DNA of 64,000 bases from Siphonodentalium dalli. Lineage: Eukaryota; Mollusca; Scaphopoda; Gadilida; Siphonodentaliidae. This document shows positions 1 through 12,139 of the stretch, piece by piece. The notes under the pieces are model-generated. The model worked only from the letters and a program-made list of their open reading frames with translations, was not told the DNA's origin and did not search any database. A program made the translations under genes and the position numbers. The DNA lies in the NCBI GenBank assembly GCA_032622095.1, contig CP136064.1, positions 51,778,073 through 51,842,072 of the forward strand. The letters are read 5' to 3'. Position 1 is the first letter of the stretch. The number at the start of each line of letters is the position of its first letter.

Positions 1-584
1 TTTTCTCTATATATAACTTTAAGATTGACATAGCGTACAACTACAAATCTTACTCTGCACATGGGTAACAAATATCAATAGCTGGCGCCCCAATGCACCA
101 AAACATGGTGACATTGGCTCCGTTAGCGATACCATGCATATGAGCCCTGTTCGATGCCAACTTGTTTGATCTATACCGCTTGGGAGTGTTGTCAAAGCTA
201 ATGTTTTATAACATATACAATAAACTGTTCGACCTCTTTTCGCTGATAAATACGAAGAACCATCATCATTTCAGTACCTCTCCATCTTGCTCTATTGTAC
301 ACGAAGTCTTATGTGCCAATGACGAATCAGTCGCAGAATTCATTCACCTATGTCCATATTGATTTTTACTTTAAACATATTTTATTCGTATATAAATATA
401 CAAAAGGGATCGGGGCACAAGTTATTTCAACTTAGGTAGTCCCTCTCCCGTACAAAATTGACAATACATTGTTATAAGATGACAAAAAGGCGATAACAGA
501 AACGTTTGTACATGGTGAGAAAACAATTTGAATTTGCTTTATGTCAAATAACATCATTGACCATCTCCCGCTCTTTGTTTCCAG

Positions 585-685
585 AAGGGTCACTTCTTGC
601 CGTCGGCTGCCACGATGGGTCGTTACATCTGTACTCTGTTGAAGATGATGGACAAATATTCAGAAGGATCCACACTATTCCAAAG
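585..685 (+). CDS. EML exon A (WD40 blade: LLAVGCHDGSLHLYSV)
   Basis: The exon follows a tttgtttccag acceptor and ends CCAAAG before gtaagt. It is 101 nt: two bases complete a codon begun in the previous exon, then 33 codons. It encodes the strand pattern of a WD40 blade with the small-residue/aspartate turn CHDG and the aromatic LHLYSV. It is the first exon visible; nothing convincing as an earlier exon was found in 1-584. Confidence 0.88.
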
Positions 686-3600
686 GTAAGTAAGTTGTAT
701 CAATTCACACAACTTTAACTAACATATAAATGAATTGTATAAACTATCTATAAGAATCCGACCTAAAATCTTCCTCACAACAGATCCGTATTCTCTATGA
801 TTTATTGATTAATTGATTGATTGATTGATTGGTGATTAACATCGTTTCACGCGACAAGCCATATGGCGACTAAGAACAGAATCAGGTAGTCTAGTGCTAT
901 CGTATGGTAATCTAGACAGTGGATTAGACTAAGACAATGAGCTATATACAAATAAATGCAAACAGGAGGAAATGTTTCCGCTTGGCGCCAGGAATAGAAA
1001 TTCAAGAACTGACTTGTGTGCAGACATATAATACAAAACGCAGAACATTATATTAGTACAAGAATACAGGAGAAATGCATGCATAATCAATAGCAAATAA
1101 ATAACATTAAGTCAACAAGGCTTCACATCGAACTATGTCAAGCAGTTTCTAATGCATTGACAATATATTTATGATATTGTATGATATATGAGCCTTTATC
1201 AATGCGTCATGTTGACCATCCATCAGTGGCAGAGACGGCAAACTTTCACCCAACCGGTAGCTTAAATCCACAAATACGGTTCGTTATCGTTCAATGTTAA
1301 TCGTTTCTCTTCAAGCATCGTGACAAACTTTGCAAACTCAAATATCAACCTCTGTTTCTGAGAGTCAAAACGTTTTAGAGATATTGGCGATTTTTGTTTT
1401 GGCGCCACTAGCATCAACATTAGTAGATTGTGTTGTAGCAACTAGCTCATCTTTAGTAGATTGCTTTGGAACAACTCTGGCAACTTCAGCTGATGTATCC
1501 ATGTCATGTGATACATGTTCCGGAACAGAAGTAATATCGGCCTCGTCAACTTGAGTGGCTAGTGTTAAACTGTAGCATCTACGTATGGTACATATTTCAC
1601 AGCTTAACATCTTCGAATCTTGAATTCATAGTCCAACGATTCATTGCAGCATGCGAACTGTGAAAGTCTTAAAATCCTTATGATAATGACCAGCAATAAA
1701 CAGCTTGTCCATATGATTTCTTTACCTTTATAATTGGTCTGTGTTTACTTCAGATGTGTCCATCGCCGATCGTTCAGCTCGACTGGTCAGAGGATGGCAG
1801 ATACGTCAAGGCAGTGTCAGCGGATTTTGATATGGCATTCCGTTAGTAATCTGTATTAACCTTTCTATACTAAATATATTCTCCCACTCAATTATATATA
1901 CATAGGAACGGTATGTTATTCATCTGGAGGGGTTTTCTGGGGAAAATAAGCAGACGACATGTAATAAAAGTACAGAAGGAGTCATCTTTATTGGAGGGAA
2001 ATGTTCAGATAATAAGTCGTTTGTTGAATTATAATCTGAACATTTTCTAAGGGGTCCCTACTCACCGATGACTATGTTTAGTCTAACCCTTTCATTTCTG
2101 GGAGGATTCAAAAATTCAGTTGTAATAATAAATAATTTTGAGTGATAAATTTTTCATTTTGAGGCACCCCTTGATCACAATAATTTGTTGAACATATTAT
2201 CTGTGCATAACAAAAAGGAAATGTTGGTCAGCGAACATCCAGCTGTCAAAATCGTAATTTGAGCACAAGGATTATAATTCAAACTTCTGACAAATGAACA
2301 TATCGATATATCCGATCTGACATTAGAAACATATGTATTTTTTTTTTTACACAGAATTCTCGTAGAAAGGTATTCAGGTATTTATCAACTTATTGTGATA
2401 CCGGGATAAATTCAAAAACGAATATTAGTCGATGAATTTGGGAGCGGAAACCGCCATGTGACTTTAAATTATCATGTTTGTGGTCATTTTTGGACAACCG
2501 GAAAACTTAGAGTCAGTTTCACTATCTGCAAGCGCAGTCAATGTTATTAAAACATTTTAAAATATAATTTGTATCTTGAATGTCCTTTTGAAATAATGGC
2601 TTTTTCTGTGAATAGTTTAAGAAATATAACGTTAAGTTTTCTTCACATCATGACCTCTTTGCACCAGCTTATAGCGACTAACTGCGGTTTGTTTATATAT
2701 AATTTATCACTCATTGGACGATTCTATAATTTCAGTTGACACACAAAATAGGCAAGCTACTAAGAATAGCCGGACAACGAAGGACGCCAGCTGGAGCACC
2801 CAGAACTGTGTGATGTCATTTGAAATGATAGGTATGTTCAGTTCCGTGATATTCGTGTTTTCGTAAGATACATGAACATGATAATTTAATCCACATCTCT
2901 TATACAAAACAATCACGATTCATATGAGATCAACGACACCGCATTAAAAATAGAATCGAGCTGAAATTTTAGACCTTGCACCACACTAGTCGTGTTTGTG
3001 AAAAGCTCAGAATTAACCTTATCACTGGAGATCATGTCACTATATTTCTCTATAGTTACACTCCCACATGCACTCCCGCTGTGAATAATGAAAGCACGAC
3101 GTTGGTTGGTCGAAATTACGTTACACGACGTCGCAGATACCTCTACGTACTGCCATATTGCGTAGCCCCTACGAACTACCAATAACGTTACAAATGGACG
3201 CCAAATGCACTATTAATCTGCCAGTTGACTCGGTTGAGTGTAAATATTTATATGTAATGGGTGTTGATTTTGGTGAGTTCCATAGAGAATGTATGCAAGT
3301 TGATCTGACATTTGTATGTGTAGAACCAACTGGCATCCATACTCTACGGAACGCACCACAATCAACATCAATTTCTTAAATTTATATCTTATAGCAGTAA
3401 ACGTGTTGGTCAGGATGAGGGTGGCGTCTGGTTGAATAATGTTTTGTGGTGGCTTCTTGAGTTTTTTCAGATTGCAGAGTAAATTATGACATGTGCTTAT
3501 TAAGCATACTCAGACCATATATTAGACTACAATAGGTCTGTATACTATAGCTAGTATTCTGTTATTTATTTCACAGAAATGGATGTAAGCAAACAATTAT

Positions 3601-6063
3601 TGTGATCCGTTTGGAGCTTGGATGTTTAATGCCAACACATACTCGTGGAAATATGTTCATATTGGACCTAAATATTCACAAAGGTTCATATTGGTCTTAT
3701 TTGATTCTGAAATAAGCATATATACAGAGGACGTATAACCGTTATTCCGTTAGATGGCACGGGCCGCAGTGAAAACACGTTATAAAGAGCACTCATCTCG
3801 TAAGTCGAGAGTTGGTTTATTCGTGTTATTTCCCACCCTGTTCCTGTGAATCTAAGCAAAATAAGGGCTTATTTCATATTGAATATATAGGGCTGTTTTA
3901 ATAACCAACGTTTATGCCCACATAGGGCTTATTTCACATATAGATAATTCCAATATGAGCTTATTTCCGGGAGAACAGGCTGTGTAATTATTCCGATTCA
4001 AATAGTTTAATGCTTGTTTCCAGGACCGTGGTCACATGTCACAGATGAAGAGTATATAAATGTGGTGGCACGATCCACGACGAACTACCAGGATCTTATG
4101 GTCACTGGCGACAATAAAGGGCGTCTTAGGTTGTTCAAGTATCCTTCGTCAATAAACAAGGTGGGTATCACAAAAAAAGTTGTTTTACAAAGTATATGTA
4201 TACTGTATATATGTATGATCAGATATCATAACCGAATCAAGTATTAACATTACTAGCTAGCTGTTAGTTTAATTATCTATTTCTTCCTATTGGAGATATA
4301 GACACAAATTATGCGAACATTGTCGACATAATTGGACACACTAATGAGCCTATTATATGGTTTGAAAAATGTGCTTAAAACGGTACATTTAGGGATAATT
4401 ACCACCTCCCAGTTTATCAATTGGGTTCGTATAGCATATGATACCGTTGTCAATTTTATCTGAAGCATATACCATATAGTTATCAAACCGAGTTTTAAAG
4501 TATGCCACACAGCGGGCTAGCTTCACTAAATTATGCTTCTTATCTGGAAAGTACATGTATATTTATTATCGAATTAAAGGTACTCAATCAGATCAGACGC
4601 TCCTAAATTACTATTCCTTTGGCTTCGGGGGTAAAAAATATTTGATTCGAGTCGAGGAACCCACCCATCAATGCTCAGAGTGATTATATATCGATTTTTG
4701 AAGTTTGCTATTTCTATTGGTTGTGGGCCAGAAACACGTGGTCAAACGGACGACGAAGATGCGGATGACGATGGATAACTCTAAAATCAAGTGGTAATAA
4801 TAACCACTTGATTTTATAATTATCCATCTTCATCCGTATCTAATCACTCTGAGCTTTGATGGATGGGTTCCTCGACTCGAATCAAATATGTTTTACCCCC
4901 GAACTTGGCCGAAGCCAAATAAATAGTAATTTAGGAGCGTCTGATCGGATTGAGTACCATTAACAAGTTTTTCACTTTCTTTTGAACTTTAGATATATTT
5001 TTTTCGGTTTTAGTTTCTTTATATCCCAAATTGGCAGACGACACAATGCACAATTGAGGTGCACAATGGGTGCACATAAGCACGTTCACCACACAGGTGC
5101 CGAGAAAATTTGTTTACCCCACCCCAATGATACTTAAAGGCACGGGTGGCGTTCGTTGTAGAAATATTCATATTTGTTCAAATTGCCATCAACGGAAAGA
5201 ATATTAATATATATATATAGTTTTGTGCATATGCCAATCACAATCAGCGCGTTAATAGTATATTGTCGTCAATACGTACACGTACGATGGTGTACGTAAA
5301 CAAGAACCTTCTCGTGTTACAGAAGTTCTGCTTCTGTTTACATTACACAGCGCAATTCTATTGGTTAATCACACACAAGTGATATAAACGCTCTTTATTA
5401 TTTCCATATCAAGAAAACAGTAACAAATAATGCTCTTTATGTTTACCATATCCGGATCTAAACAAACGCCAGGAAAAGTAACGTTTTTTGCTTTTGTTTA
5501 CATAACAAAGGAAAACATTTGACAGTACCATACTGTTTATGCCATATTTCTTATTGGTATAAGTACAAAGTCTGTCTATATTGTACTATGCTTTCTGTTT
5601 ATGGCGGCTTTTGACGAAGCTGAATAATTTAACAGCATACCCACCGCCAACGCCGCCCGTATCTTTAATCATATAGAATTAAGTATCATTGCGGTTGGGG
5701 TCAATTTTTGTTCTGGGGACCTGTGCTTCACCATCTTGAAACTTAAATCTGAGTCTCTACGTCTCCCATAGCAGATGAGGCCATGCTTTTTGGGGTAGCG
5801 TCACTAAATTCACCCTCTGGGGATGACATTCTGCAAATGTCCATGCAGAACCATATTTTAAGGACTGGGGATATTTCGTAATCTCTGATTATTTTCTACC
5901 TCTACAAATTCTCGTGTTTTCGTTGCAGCCTGCCTTTCGAGCATGTAAAGCTTATTCAGGGGACATAACTGGTCTATGCTTCACTTCGGAGGACATGAAC
6001 ATCATTTCAGTTGGCGGGAATGAAGCCGCGCTCCTACAGTGGTCGGTGGAGGATAAGATATGA
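585..6063 (+). CDS. EML-family WD40 protein, C-terminal five exons (5' end outside window)
   Basis: Five exons (585-685, 1754-1841, 2736-2831, 4024-4160, 5929-6063) join in one frame into about 184 residues and a TGA stop. The conceptual order matches the final WD40 blades of echinoderm microtubule-associated protein-like (EML) proteins: a GSLLAVGCHDGSLHLYSV blade, then PIVQLDWSEDGRYV, then a linker with DASWSTQNCVM (EML proteins have an equivalent DIEW..YTC stretch), then INVVARS..YQDLMVTGDNKGRLRLFKYP, then SGDITGLCF..MNIISVGGNEAALLQW. Known EML proteins bind microtubules through their TAPE beta-propeller region; that role here is inferred from family. Every junction has GT/AG borders and compatible phases. 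Upstream exons (HELP motif, earlier blades) must lie left of the window. The EML paralogue cannot be decided from this fragment. Confidence 0.9.
785..1745 (-). pseudogene. Decayed gag-like retroelement copy in EML intron
   Basis: Read on the - strand, this stretch is a diverged copy of the element at 29.2-30.1 kb. The two share a block near the 3' end (accaagaacagaatc.ggta), the AACTTTCACCCAACCGGTAGC-like block near 1245 and the GAGAGTCAAAAC block near 1360. Both end in a TGAT/ATTG tetranucleotide tail (about 800-830 here). Frames are broken throughout, and an 81-codon open stretch at 1365-1610 is a remnant. It lies antisense to EML, in the intron between exons A and B. Confidence 0.6.
1754..1841 (+). 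CDS. EML exon B (PIVQLDWSEDGRYV)
   Basis: The exon follows ttacttcag and ends in phase 1 before gttagt. It is 88 nt and encodes MCPSPIVQLDWSEDGRYVKA and the start of the next strand. The IxxLDWS.DGRY pattern corresponds to the ITHLDWSVNSQF-type strand of EML proteins. Confidence 0.87.
2736..2831 (+). CDS. EML exon C (short linker exon with DASWSTQNCVM)
   Basis: This 96-nt exon (acceptor ttcag, donor g|gtatgt) is needed to keep the phase between exons B and D and supplies the TTKDASWSTQNCVMSFE segment, which aligns with the conserved D-x-W-x-x-x-x-C motif that precedes the penultimate blade in EML proteins. It starts with two bases of a split codon and ends with one. It has no ATG of its own and is easily missed. 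Confidence 0.85.
3735..3995. repeat. Single copy of the 50-bp unit and arm of the 24.6-25.2 kb foldback family
   Basis: About 3750-3790 matches the 50-bp unit of the array at 24.7 kb (GTTRRATGGC.CGGRCCGCAGTGAAA then a TATAAAGAGC core). The following sequence (gggcttatttcatattgaa, then a second gggcttatttcac) resembles the arms of that foldback element. It appears here as a decayed single-unit copy inside an EML intron. Confidence 0.5.
4024..4160 (+). CDS. EML exon D (INVVARS..LMVTGDNKGRLRLFKYP)
   Basis: The 137-nt exon follows gtttccag and ends AACAAG before gtgggt. It encodes the penultimate WD40 blade, with the TGDNKGRLRLFKYP turn typical of EML proteins (compare TGDDFGKVHLFSYP). Its first two bases complete a glycine codon begun in exon C. 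Confidence 0.9.
4578..4959. mobile_element. 382-bp foldback (hairpin) element flanked by TTAA
   Basis: The left arm (from 4578, GGTACTCAATCAGATCAGACG) is mirrored by the right arm ending at 4959 (..CTGATCGGATTGAGTACC). The arms pair over most of their length around a centre near 4796 (AAATCAAGTGG / CCACTTGATTT). The left arm carries about 58 bp absent from the right. TTAA occurs at both edges (4574-4577 and 4960-4963). A relative of the left arm lies at 36,535-37,242. No ORF; a non-autonomous element. Confidence 0.75.
5138..5664. mobile_element. TTAA-flanked MITE, family 1, copy 1 (AGGCACG ends)
   Basis: TTAA at 5134-5137 and 5665-5668 brackets 527 bp that start AGGCACGGGTGGCG and end CGCCGCCCGTATCT, which are imperfect inverted termini. 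The interior is a diverged, reverse-oriented relative of the 494-bp copies at 36,595 and 59,405, sharing gttttgcttttgtttacat, ccatactgtttatg and the ATAAAGAGC blocks. The TTAA duplication is the signature of piggyBac-type transposition. Non-coding, inside the last EML intron. Confidence 0.75.
5790..5850. repeat. Half-copy of the 32.3-kb hairpin element
   Basis: GGGGTAGCGTCACTAAATTC followed by ACCCTCTGGGGA and CATTCTGCAAATG matches one arm of the 150-bp hairpin at 32,291-32,440. Only one arm is present, so it is a deletion derivative or a related unpaired element. It sits 80 bp before the last EML exon. Confidence 0.6.
5929..6063 (+). CDS. EML terminal exon and stop codon
   Basis: The 135-nt exon follows cgttgcag and encodes PAFRACKAYSGDITGLCF then MNIISVGGNEAALLQW, ending VEDKI and TGA at 6061-6063. 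The GGxxAxLxQW ending is the usual C-terminus of the EML propeller, so this is the natural protein end and not a truncation. Confidence 0.9.
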   Translation, partial: PAFRACKAYSGDITGLCFTSEDMNIISVGGNEAALLQWSVEDKI

Positions 6064-6402
6064 AGACGCAAATGCATCCGAAATTCCACTTTATGACTGG
6101 CATACTTGTATTATGTTGCTAGTTTGCGCACTCCTCGTGGATGTATGTTGTTTGTGATACATCTACGTTTTTAATTCTTCCTTTCGGAAAGTCCTTCTAT
6201 TTATTCCACCGTTGCAGTTAAATAACTCTATCGGCAAACAATTACTGTGATATGATATGTTCATAATGTTATTCTGCGATCTTATTAAATTATTTTAAAT
6301 CTTACTTCATGGTGTTCCAGTCTGCACACTGTGTTTCCAAATACTCTGTGTGGAATCACGTGGTTTCGAAACGCGACCAGAAACTAGGAAAAAGGTAATA
6401 AA
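6064..6402 (+). terminator. EML 3' UTR with AATAAA polyadenylation signal at 6397-6402
   Basis: The sequence downstream of the EML stop is AT-rich with no reading frame. The first canonical AATAAA on the + strand is at 6397-6402. Where the transcript actually ends cannot be seen without cDNA. Confidence 0.45.
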
Positions 6403-6649
6403 CTAGGATATGACATATATTACATAGTATTTTGGCAGCTACGAGCATACTTATGCTATACGATTTTTCAAACAAGCTGATACCTCATTATATATTTGTT
6501 TGCTCTAACATCGGACCAAAGTTTCAGTCGAAGGACGTATGGACTGGTGTATGCCGCGAACCTCCGACTGGCAACTTTGGGCAGAATGTTAAAGAAATTT
6601 AGGTACCAATAAGGTATCAACTTGTTTTTAAAATAAATTAGCATATACC

Positions 6650-6816
6650 CGCGAATAATAAAACATGAGATATATAGATAGAGAAGTGTGCTATACACCC
6701 ACGAATAATAAAACATGAGATATATAGAGAAGTGTGCTATATACCCATGAATAATAAAACATGAGATATATAGATAGAGAAGTGTGCTATACACCCATGC
6801 ATAATAAAACATGAGA
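6650..6816. repeat. Tandem repeat, about 50-bp unit, 3-4 copies
   Basis: The unit (cacccaygaataataaaac then atgagatatatagatagaga and agtgtgctata) recurs with small indels from about 6650 to 6816. A 128-codon - strand open frame across it is a by-product of the repeat and is not called as a gene. Confidence 0.8.
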
Positions 6817-7144
6817 CATATAGATATGAAATTTCTCTGTGGTTTGATGTGCATGATGACGAACTCGTTTGATAAGTTTAAGGGTCAACAGTTCGATATG
6901 ACACTAAATATTTCCCGCATACCAGATAGAAGACAAGTAAAAAAAATCAACCACCAGCATTCGTATTACACACTAAGTCATATAAGTAATTCATCTAAAC
7001 CAAAAGCTCATAATTGAGAACGCTCTTTATAATCTACCGCGTTTTGGCCAATGAATCGTGACGCTCTTTATAAGAGACGATCATTGGGATATTTTTTTGC
7101 CAAGCTGAAAAAGAATCAAAACATGTTAAAAATTCCTCTTTTAA

Positions 7145-7640
7145 ACGTCGATTAATCCTGGGCCAAGTAGGATTTTTTTCAAGTTGGCTGCACCCCCCCC
7201 AACAAAGGTTTCTATATATCAAATAAGATTAAAATTAAAGGTCATTAAATGACGCATTTTGCTTGTTGTCCGTTTCAGAATTTGTCCCAAAATAGATTTT
7301 TCAGGGAAGACAACTCTTACCCTATTAATAAAATGGAATTTTCCTCAAGTACAGATGTCAGCGCCTACATATAATATTGCGATTATAAACTGACGAATAT
7401 CTCGTTTATATTAATTGTAAATTATCATAAAATGACAAGAGAAACATTGCAACACATGACAATTTATGAGCTAGTTAGACCAAAAATGCGATAAATATTT
7501 TGAAATTCTGAAAACTTGCTTGGATTTTGAAAAAATGTGTCACATATAATTGGCTACATCTTGTGAACCACACAGGCTATTGACCTGCAACCTGGCTCAA
7601 AAATTGCCCAAAATGACCTAGCAAAATCATTTTAATGACG
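7145..7640 (+). repeat. Dispersed repeat R1, copy 1
   Basis: This aligns with the reverse complement of 18,495-18,955. Shared blocks include TTGGCTGCACCCCC, ATTTTTCAGGGAAGACAACT, GCGATAAATATT and CTTGTGAACCACACA. The order of blocks is kept, with moderate divergence. No coding frame is conserved; the family is unassigned. Confidence 0.7.
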
Positions 7641-8595
7641 AGAAACAATGAGAAAGAGATCAGCTTCTGGATCAAGATAAGTGATAGAACCCATGAAATG
7701 TAGGTACATTATCTAATTCATGAAGGGAATTAGATGAAATGTGTTAAATATGACACCTTATGTTTATATTTAATCAAATTACACAGACGCGAGCACACAC
7801 AGGGACTTGGAAGTTAAATAAGTGCGGCCTATCAACTCAACGCAACTAATTGTTTTCCCCAATATCCCACTGCAAACTGACACCTTAAAGACTTGACATG
7901 TGAGAATGTATCAAGATAGGGTTGATGAAACGGATGGAATCCAGGAAAAGCTTACATATCACAGTAAGAATTATCTGTGGTATAGGTACACCAACTAGTA
8001 CCAAATTAGTAAAATTAAATACACACGAACAATGTTTAGTCGTAAACCATATCGGTAGAATGTCTGTCCCAAAATGGCGGCCTAAGTTGACACATTCGAA
8101 TGAAATCTAGTCCTATAAGACAGAATAAGTTCTCGAATTATGCGAGAAAAAATGATTTCAGAGTATAAGGGAAACTTTTGATAAGAGATGTTCGAATTCT
8201 CGAAGAGCTGTGAAAGCAGGATTTAAGCAACGGTTAAATCTGGACTTGTTGTGCGCCCAGAAACAGAAAAATAACCCAGTTTTATCTGTACTTTTAATCT
8301 TGAATCGTGTGATATATGTGTAATTAAACAGTTATATGGGATTTAATATGGATTCGTTGATTATGTGACCTTTTCTAGAAGCAGAAATATATGTACCCAG
8401 AGCAGTCTCACGAATGTGACCGATCATTTATTGTTATATCTACAACATCAAATAAGTCAAAATTCACAAGTACAATTCACTAGAGTACTGGGTAAAATGT
8501 GTAGATCCTATTGTCCGTGTCTTAAAATAGTAGTCATAGTTGCCTCCGGTCAAGTGATGAAACACGAATATTTTGCTTTATCACAATAATGCATG

Positions 8596-9513
8596 GGGTA
8601 GGGTTCTCTATTCCGAAGGTTCGCTATTCCGAAGGTTCACTAATCCGAATGTTCACTAATCCGAAGGTTCACCAATCCGAAGGTTCACTATTCCGAAGGT
8701 TCGCTATTCCGAAGGTTTTCTATTATGGGAGTTTTTAGCCAGAAATGAATCAAAATTTGCCCCCCCGTACATTTATACACCCCGATCTAATATCTAATTT
8801 GTCCCAGATGTCGGTTATTAATAGCAAGAAGACAGTATCAGTTTATCATTTTAATATTATAGAAAGTTGAAAACACAATGACTGAAATAAACTACGAGTT
8901 AGAGATGCATTCTACCCGAACTGGCAATCTGTACTTGAAAGAAACATCAACATTAAAATCAAAACAAAGTCAGAATTGCAGTCAGGTCCATTCAGCGGTA
9001 TTCTGCTATACAGTAAGTTATAGCGCTCCAGTATTGATTGACCGTAAGAGCCCCACTGTTATAGTCCGCCTTTAGCATTTGGGACATTATATTAATCAAA
9101 ATAACTCCTATGTAAATCATTTATAAATCAGATGATTTATTGAAGTTATGTCTACGTAAAATAACATTTCCTAAAACGACATATATGTCGTTTTAGTCCT
9201 CAGCCGATAGACGACATATATGTCGTTCTACTCGCCAAATATAAAAGGGTTAAATCTCAAGGAAACCCACGAAAACAAAAATCACATTAATTTTTTTAAT
9301 GTTTTAAGTTAATTCCTTCATAAAAAGAGTCTTCGTACTAAAGAACCCTCTCAATACTTTAGAATATAGAATTAACTTTTAAAATAACAAAAACCTTCGG
9401 AATAGCGAACCTTCGGAATAGTGAACCTTCGGAATAGTGAACCTTCGGATTAGTGAACCTTCGGATTAGTGAACCTTCGGAATAGCGAACCTTCGGAATA
9501 GAGACATGTTCCC
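8596..9513. mobile_element. hAT-like MITE with 16-bp subterminal tandem repeats, copy A
   Basis: An 8-bp direct repeat AATGCATG lies at 8588-8595 and 9514-9521. Inside it the left end carries about seven copies of TTCCGAAGGTTCGCTA-like 16-mers, and the right end carries the same array inverted. The interior matches copy B at 49,823-51,302 (for example TCCCAGATGTCGGTTATTAA and GTTATAG(C/T)CCGCCTTTAGC-like blocks). An 8-bp target duplication fits hAT transposition. No transposase ORF. Confidence 0.75.
9171..9226. repeat. Two perfect palindromes inside MITE copy A
   Basis: CTAAAACGACATA at 9171 pairs perfectly with the following 13 bases as a 26-bp palindrome. A second, ACGACATATATGTCGT, sits at 9211-9226. 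The equivalent part of copy B does not show them, so they were gained in copy A or lost in B. Confidence 0.7.
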
Positions 9514-9526
9514 AATGCATGGGGTA

Positions 9527-10370
9527 TACAATGAACGCAATTTATCAAAATACAAAGGAGTATTGTAGACTACTAGTATCTTAAATAAATTCTCAACTTA
9601 AGCAAAATTGTCGACATACTCTGGCAGAGGCTGTCTTTATATCTGGAAATTATATTTGCTTATATCCACTAAGACCCCGTATACGCGAAACATACTACGT
9701 TTTATGCAACCGCATAACCGCGTTTACACCTTCTACTTAATGCTACACATATCTGCTGCACACACTACTAAATACAGTGAAAAACGTCGGGGCAGTTCGA
9801 AGAGGAATGGGCGGGTTACCAGAACACAGCTCATACTTTGTATCTACGGTTGAAATAAATATTATTGTCATATTGTAAAGTTCAAGCTGGATTAGTGGAG
9901 ATCAACAACTCTCAATCTCTTAAATTACGCGTAAACCAGCGTAAACGTGTACCTGCTGCAAATCGAGAAGGTGCCGGAATCGGCGTACTCGCCCCAGGGC
10001 TAACTCGCCCCAATCGACGTGTGCCAACTCGGAATAAAAGGCCGGCTCGGAATAAAAGATGTATACGGGTTGTTATATGGCGTTTGGTCCGTTGTTTCTC
10101 AATGAATATTATTAAATTTACAAATGTGTTGATTTTATTCAACTTTTTCGTTCTGAAACACACTATACTCGTCATGTCCATATCTAGTATTACTTAGAAA
10201 TTTCAGCTTTCCAGATTCATAATCGCTCCATTGACTGTAACAGATGAAGTTATCCCACTCTTCGGATCGAGTGTCACTGAAACTTTATTTTGTTAGACTG
10301 CCTGTAGTCACTGATTATATGTGGAAATAATCTGTAATAAGATGTAGCACTGTTTGTGTGTATATATATA
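9527..10370. other. No recognisable gene
   Basis: Open frames on both strands near 9865-10,200 overlap each other, match no family I know and lack splice context. Nothing else stands out here. Confidence 0.4.
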
Positions 10371-11830
10371 CGGAGTTCTCAAATTATATAGTAGATTAGC
10401 AGGTTATCCCGCCACTGGCGGCGTTCGTCAGAAACATGACAATTTTTTATTATTTTAATAATTTTTTTAATTTCAAATTTTTTAATTTAATTTTTTGTTT
10501 TTTACCCGATTTGACCTTGAATTGATCATTTTCAGGTCAAGGTCAGGTCGGGGTCACAATTTAACCCGTCCACGACACTTCCCGTAGATAGCAAGTTTGA
10601 GCTCAATCAGTTCGAGTCTATAAAGGACACACACATATATATCATTTGTTGGTACCCGTTTCAAGATGAAGATCACCTAGGGCGTAAAAACTGACCCGAT
10701 CCGCGTTCCTAGGAAGCCCTAAGTACGAAAGAATCACACAACACGATTTGACCTTGAATTGATCATTTTCAAGGTCAAGGTCAGGTCGGGGTCACAATAT
10801 AACCGGTCCACGACACTTCCCGTAGGTAGCAAGTGTTTTTTACCCGATTTGCCCTTGAATTGATCATTTTCAAGGTCAAGGTCAGGTCGGGGTCACAATT
10901 TAGCTCGTCCACGACACTTCCCGTAGGTAGCAAGGTTGAGCTCAATCAGTTCGAGTCTATAAAGGACACACACATATATCATTTGTGCGTACCCCTAAGT
11001 ACGAAAGAATCACACAACACGATTTGACCTTGAATTGATCATTTTCAAGGTCAAGGTCAGGTCGGGGTCACAATTTAACCCGTCCACGACACTTCCCGTA
11101 GGTAGCAAGTTTGAGCTCAATCAGTTCGAGTCTATAAAGGACACACATATATATATCATTTGTGTGTACCCGTTTCAAGATGAAGATCACCTAGGGCGGA
11201 AAAACTGACCCGATCCGCGTTCCTAGGAAGCCCTAAGTACGAAAGAATCACACAACACGATTTGACCTTGAATTGATCAGTTTCAAGGTCAAGGTCAGGT
11301 CGGGGTAACAATTTAACCGGTCCACGACACTTCCCGTAGGTAGCAAGTGTTTTTTTTACCCGATTTGACCTTGAATTGATAATTTTCAAGGTCAAGGTCA
11401 GGTCGGGGTCACAATTTAACCCGTCCACGACACTTCCCGCAGGTAGCAAGTTTGAGCTCAATCAGTTCGAGTCTATAAAGGGCACACACATATATATCAT
11501 TTGTGGGTACCCGTTTCAAGATTAAGATCACCTAGGGCGGAAAAAGTGACCCGATCCGCGTTCCCAGGAAGCCCTAAGTACGAAAGAATCACACAACACG
11601 ATTTGACCTTGAATTGATCATTTTCAAGGTCAAGGTCAGGTCGGGGTCACAATTTAACCGGTCCACGACACTTCCCGTAGGTAGCAAGTTTGAGCTCAAT
11701 CAGTTCGAGTCTATAAAGGACACACACATATATGGTACCCGTTTCACGGTGAAGATCATCTAGGGCGGAAAAATAGACCCGATCCGCATTCCTAGGAAGC
11801 CCTAAGTACGTAAGAATCACACAACATGCT
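10371..11830. repeat. Higher-order tandem array (about 240-bp and 100-bp units)
   Basis: The block GATTTGACCTTGAATTGATC is found near 10,508, 10,746, 10,844, 11,020, 11,258, 11,364 and 11,600, with near-identical following sequence (TCAAGGTCAAGGTCAGGTCG, then CGTCCACGACACTTCCCGTA). Spacings alternate between about 235-240 and 98-106, with one of 175, so the array is built of long and short unit variants. The leading part (10,371-10,440) resembles 12,125-12,190. High similarity between units implies recent homogenisation. Confidence 0.85.
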
Positions 11831-11879
11831 CATGTCTGTATACTAACGCACACGCCCAGACCCAGACGTAAGAATCACA

Positions 11880-12130
11880 TTACGCACACACGCTCTTTAT
11901 CAACTACACTGTGGATAGGAACGCTCTTTAACTATCAACGCTATTAACCCCCGCCGTGTTGGCGGTGATTTTATTGATTGGGAGCGGAGAATGAGTGCTC
12001 AGAGCTTGTCCAAAATGCGACGTGGACGATCCCCGTGGATTTTTACCCTTATATACGAAGTTTGAGCTCGATCCGACCAGTCGTTTTCGATTCTATAAAG
12101 TACCCACACACATATATATACGGAAGTCTC
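11880..12130. other. Spacer with two AACGCTCTTTA motifs and repeat-like 3' tail
   Basis: The recurrent motif (reverse complement of ATAAAGAGCGTT, partial) occurs at 11,890-11,900 and 11,920-11,930. The later part (TTTGAGCTCGATCCGACCAG, then TTCTATAAAGTACC and CA/TA repeats) resembles the 3' tails of retroelement-derived repeats next to it. Confidence 0.4.
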
Positions 12131-12139
12131 AAAATATAT

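Noticed and set aside
3560-3720. Candidate EML exon after the acceptor-like tatttcacag at 3576
   Set aside because: Exons C and D join in phase without it, the frame gives no EML-like sequence, and a stop follows quickly in one reading.
6468-6854. 128-codon - strand frame
   Set aside because: It crosses the 50-bp tandem repeat and consists of repeated ISCFIIHGYIAH-like segments; nothing suggests a protein.
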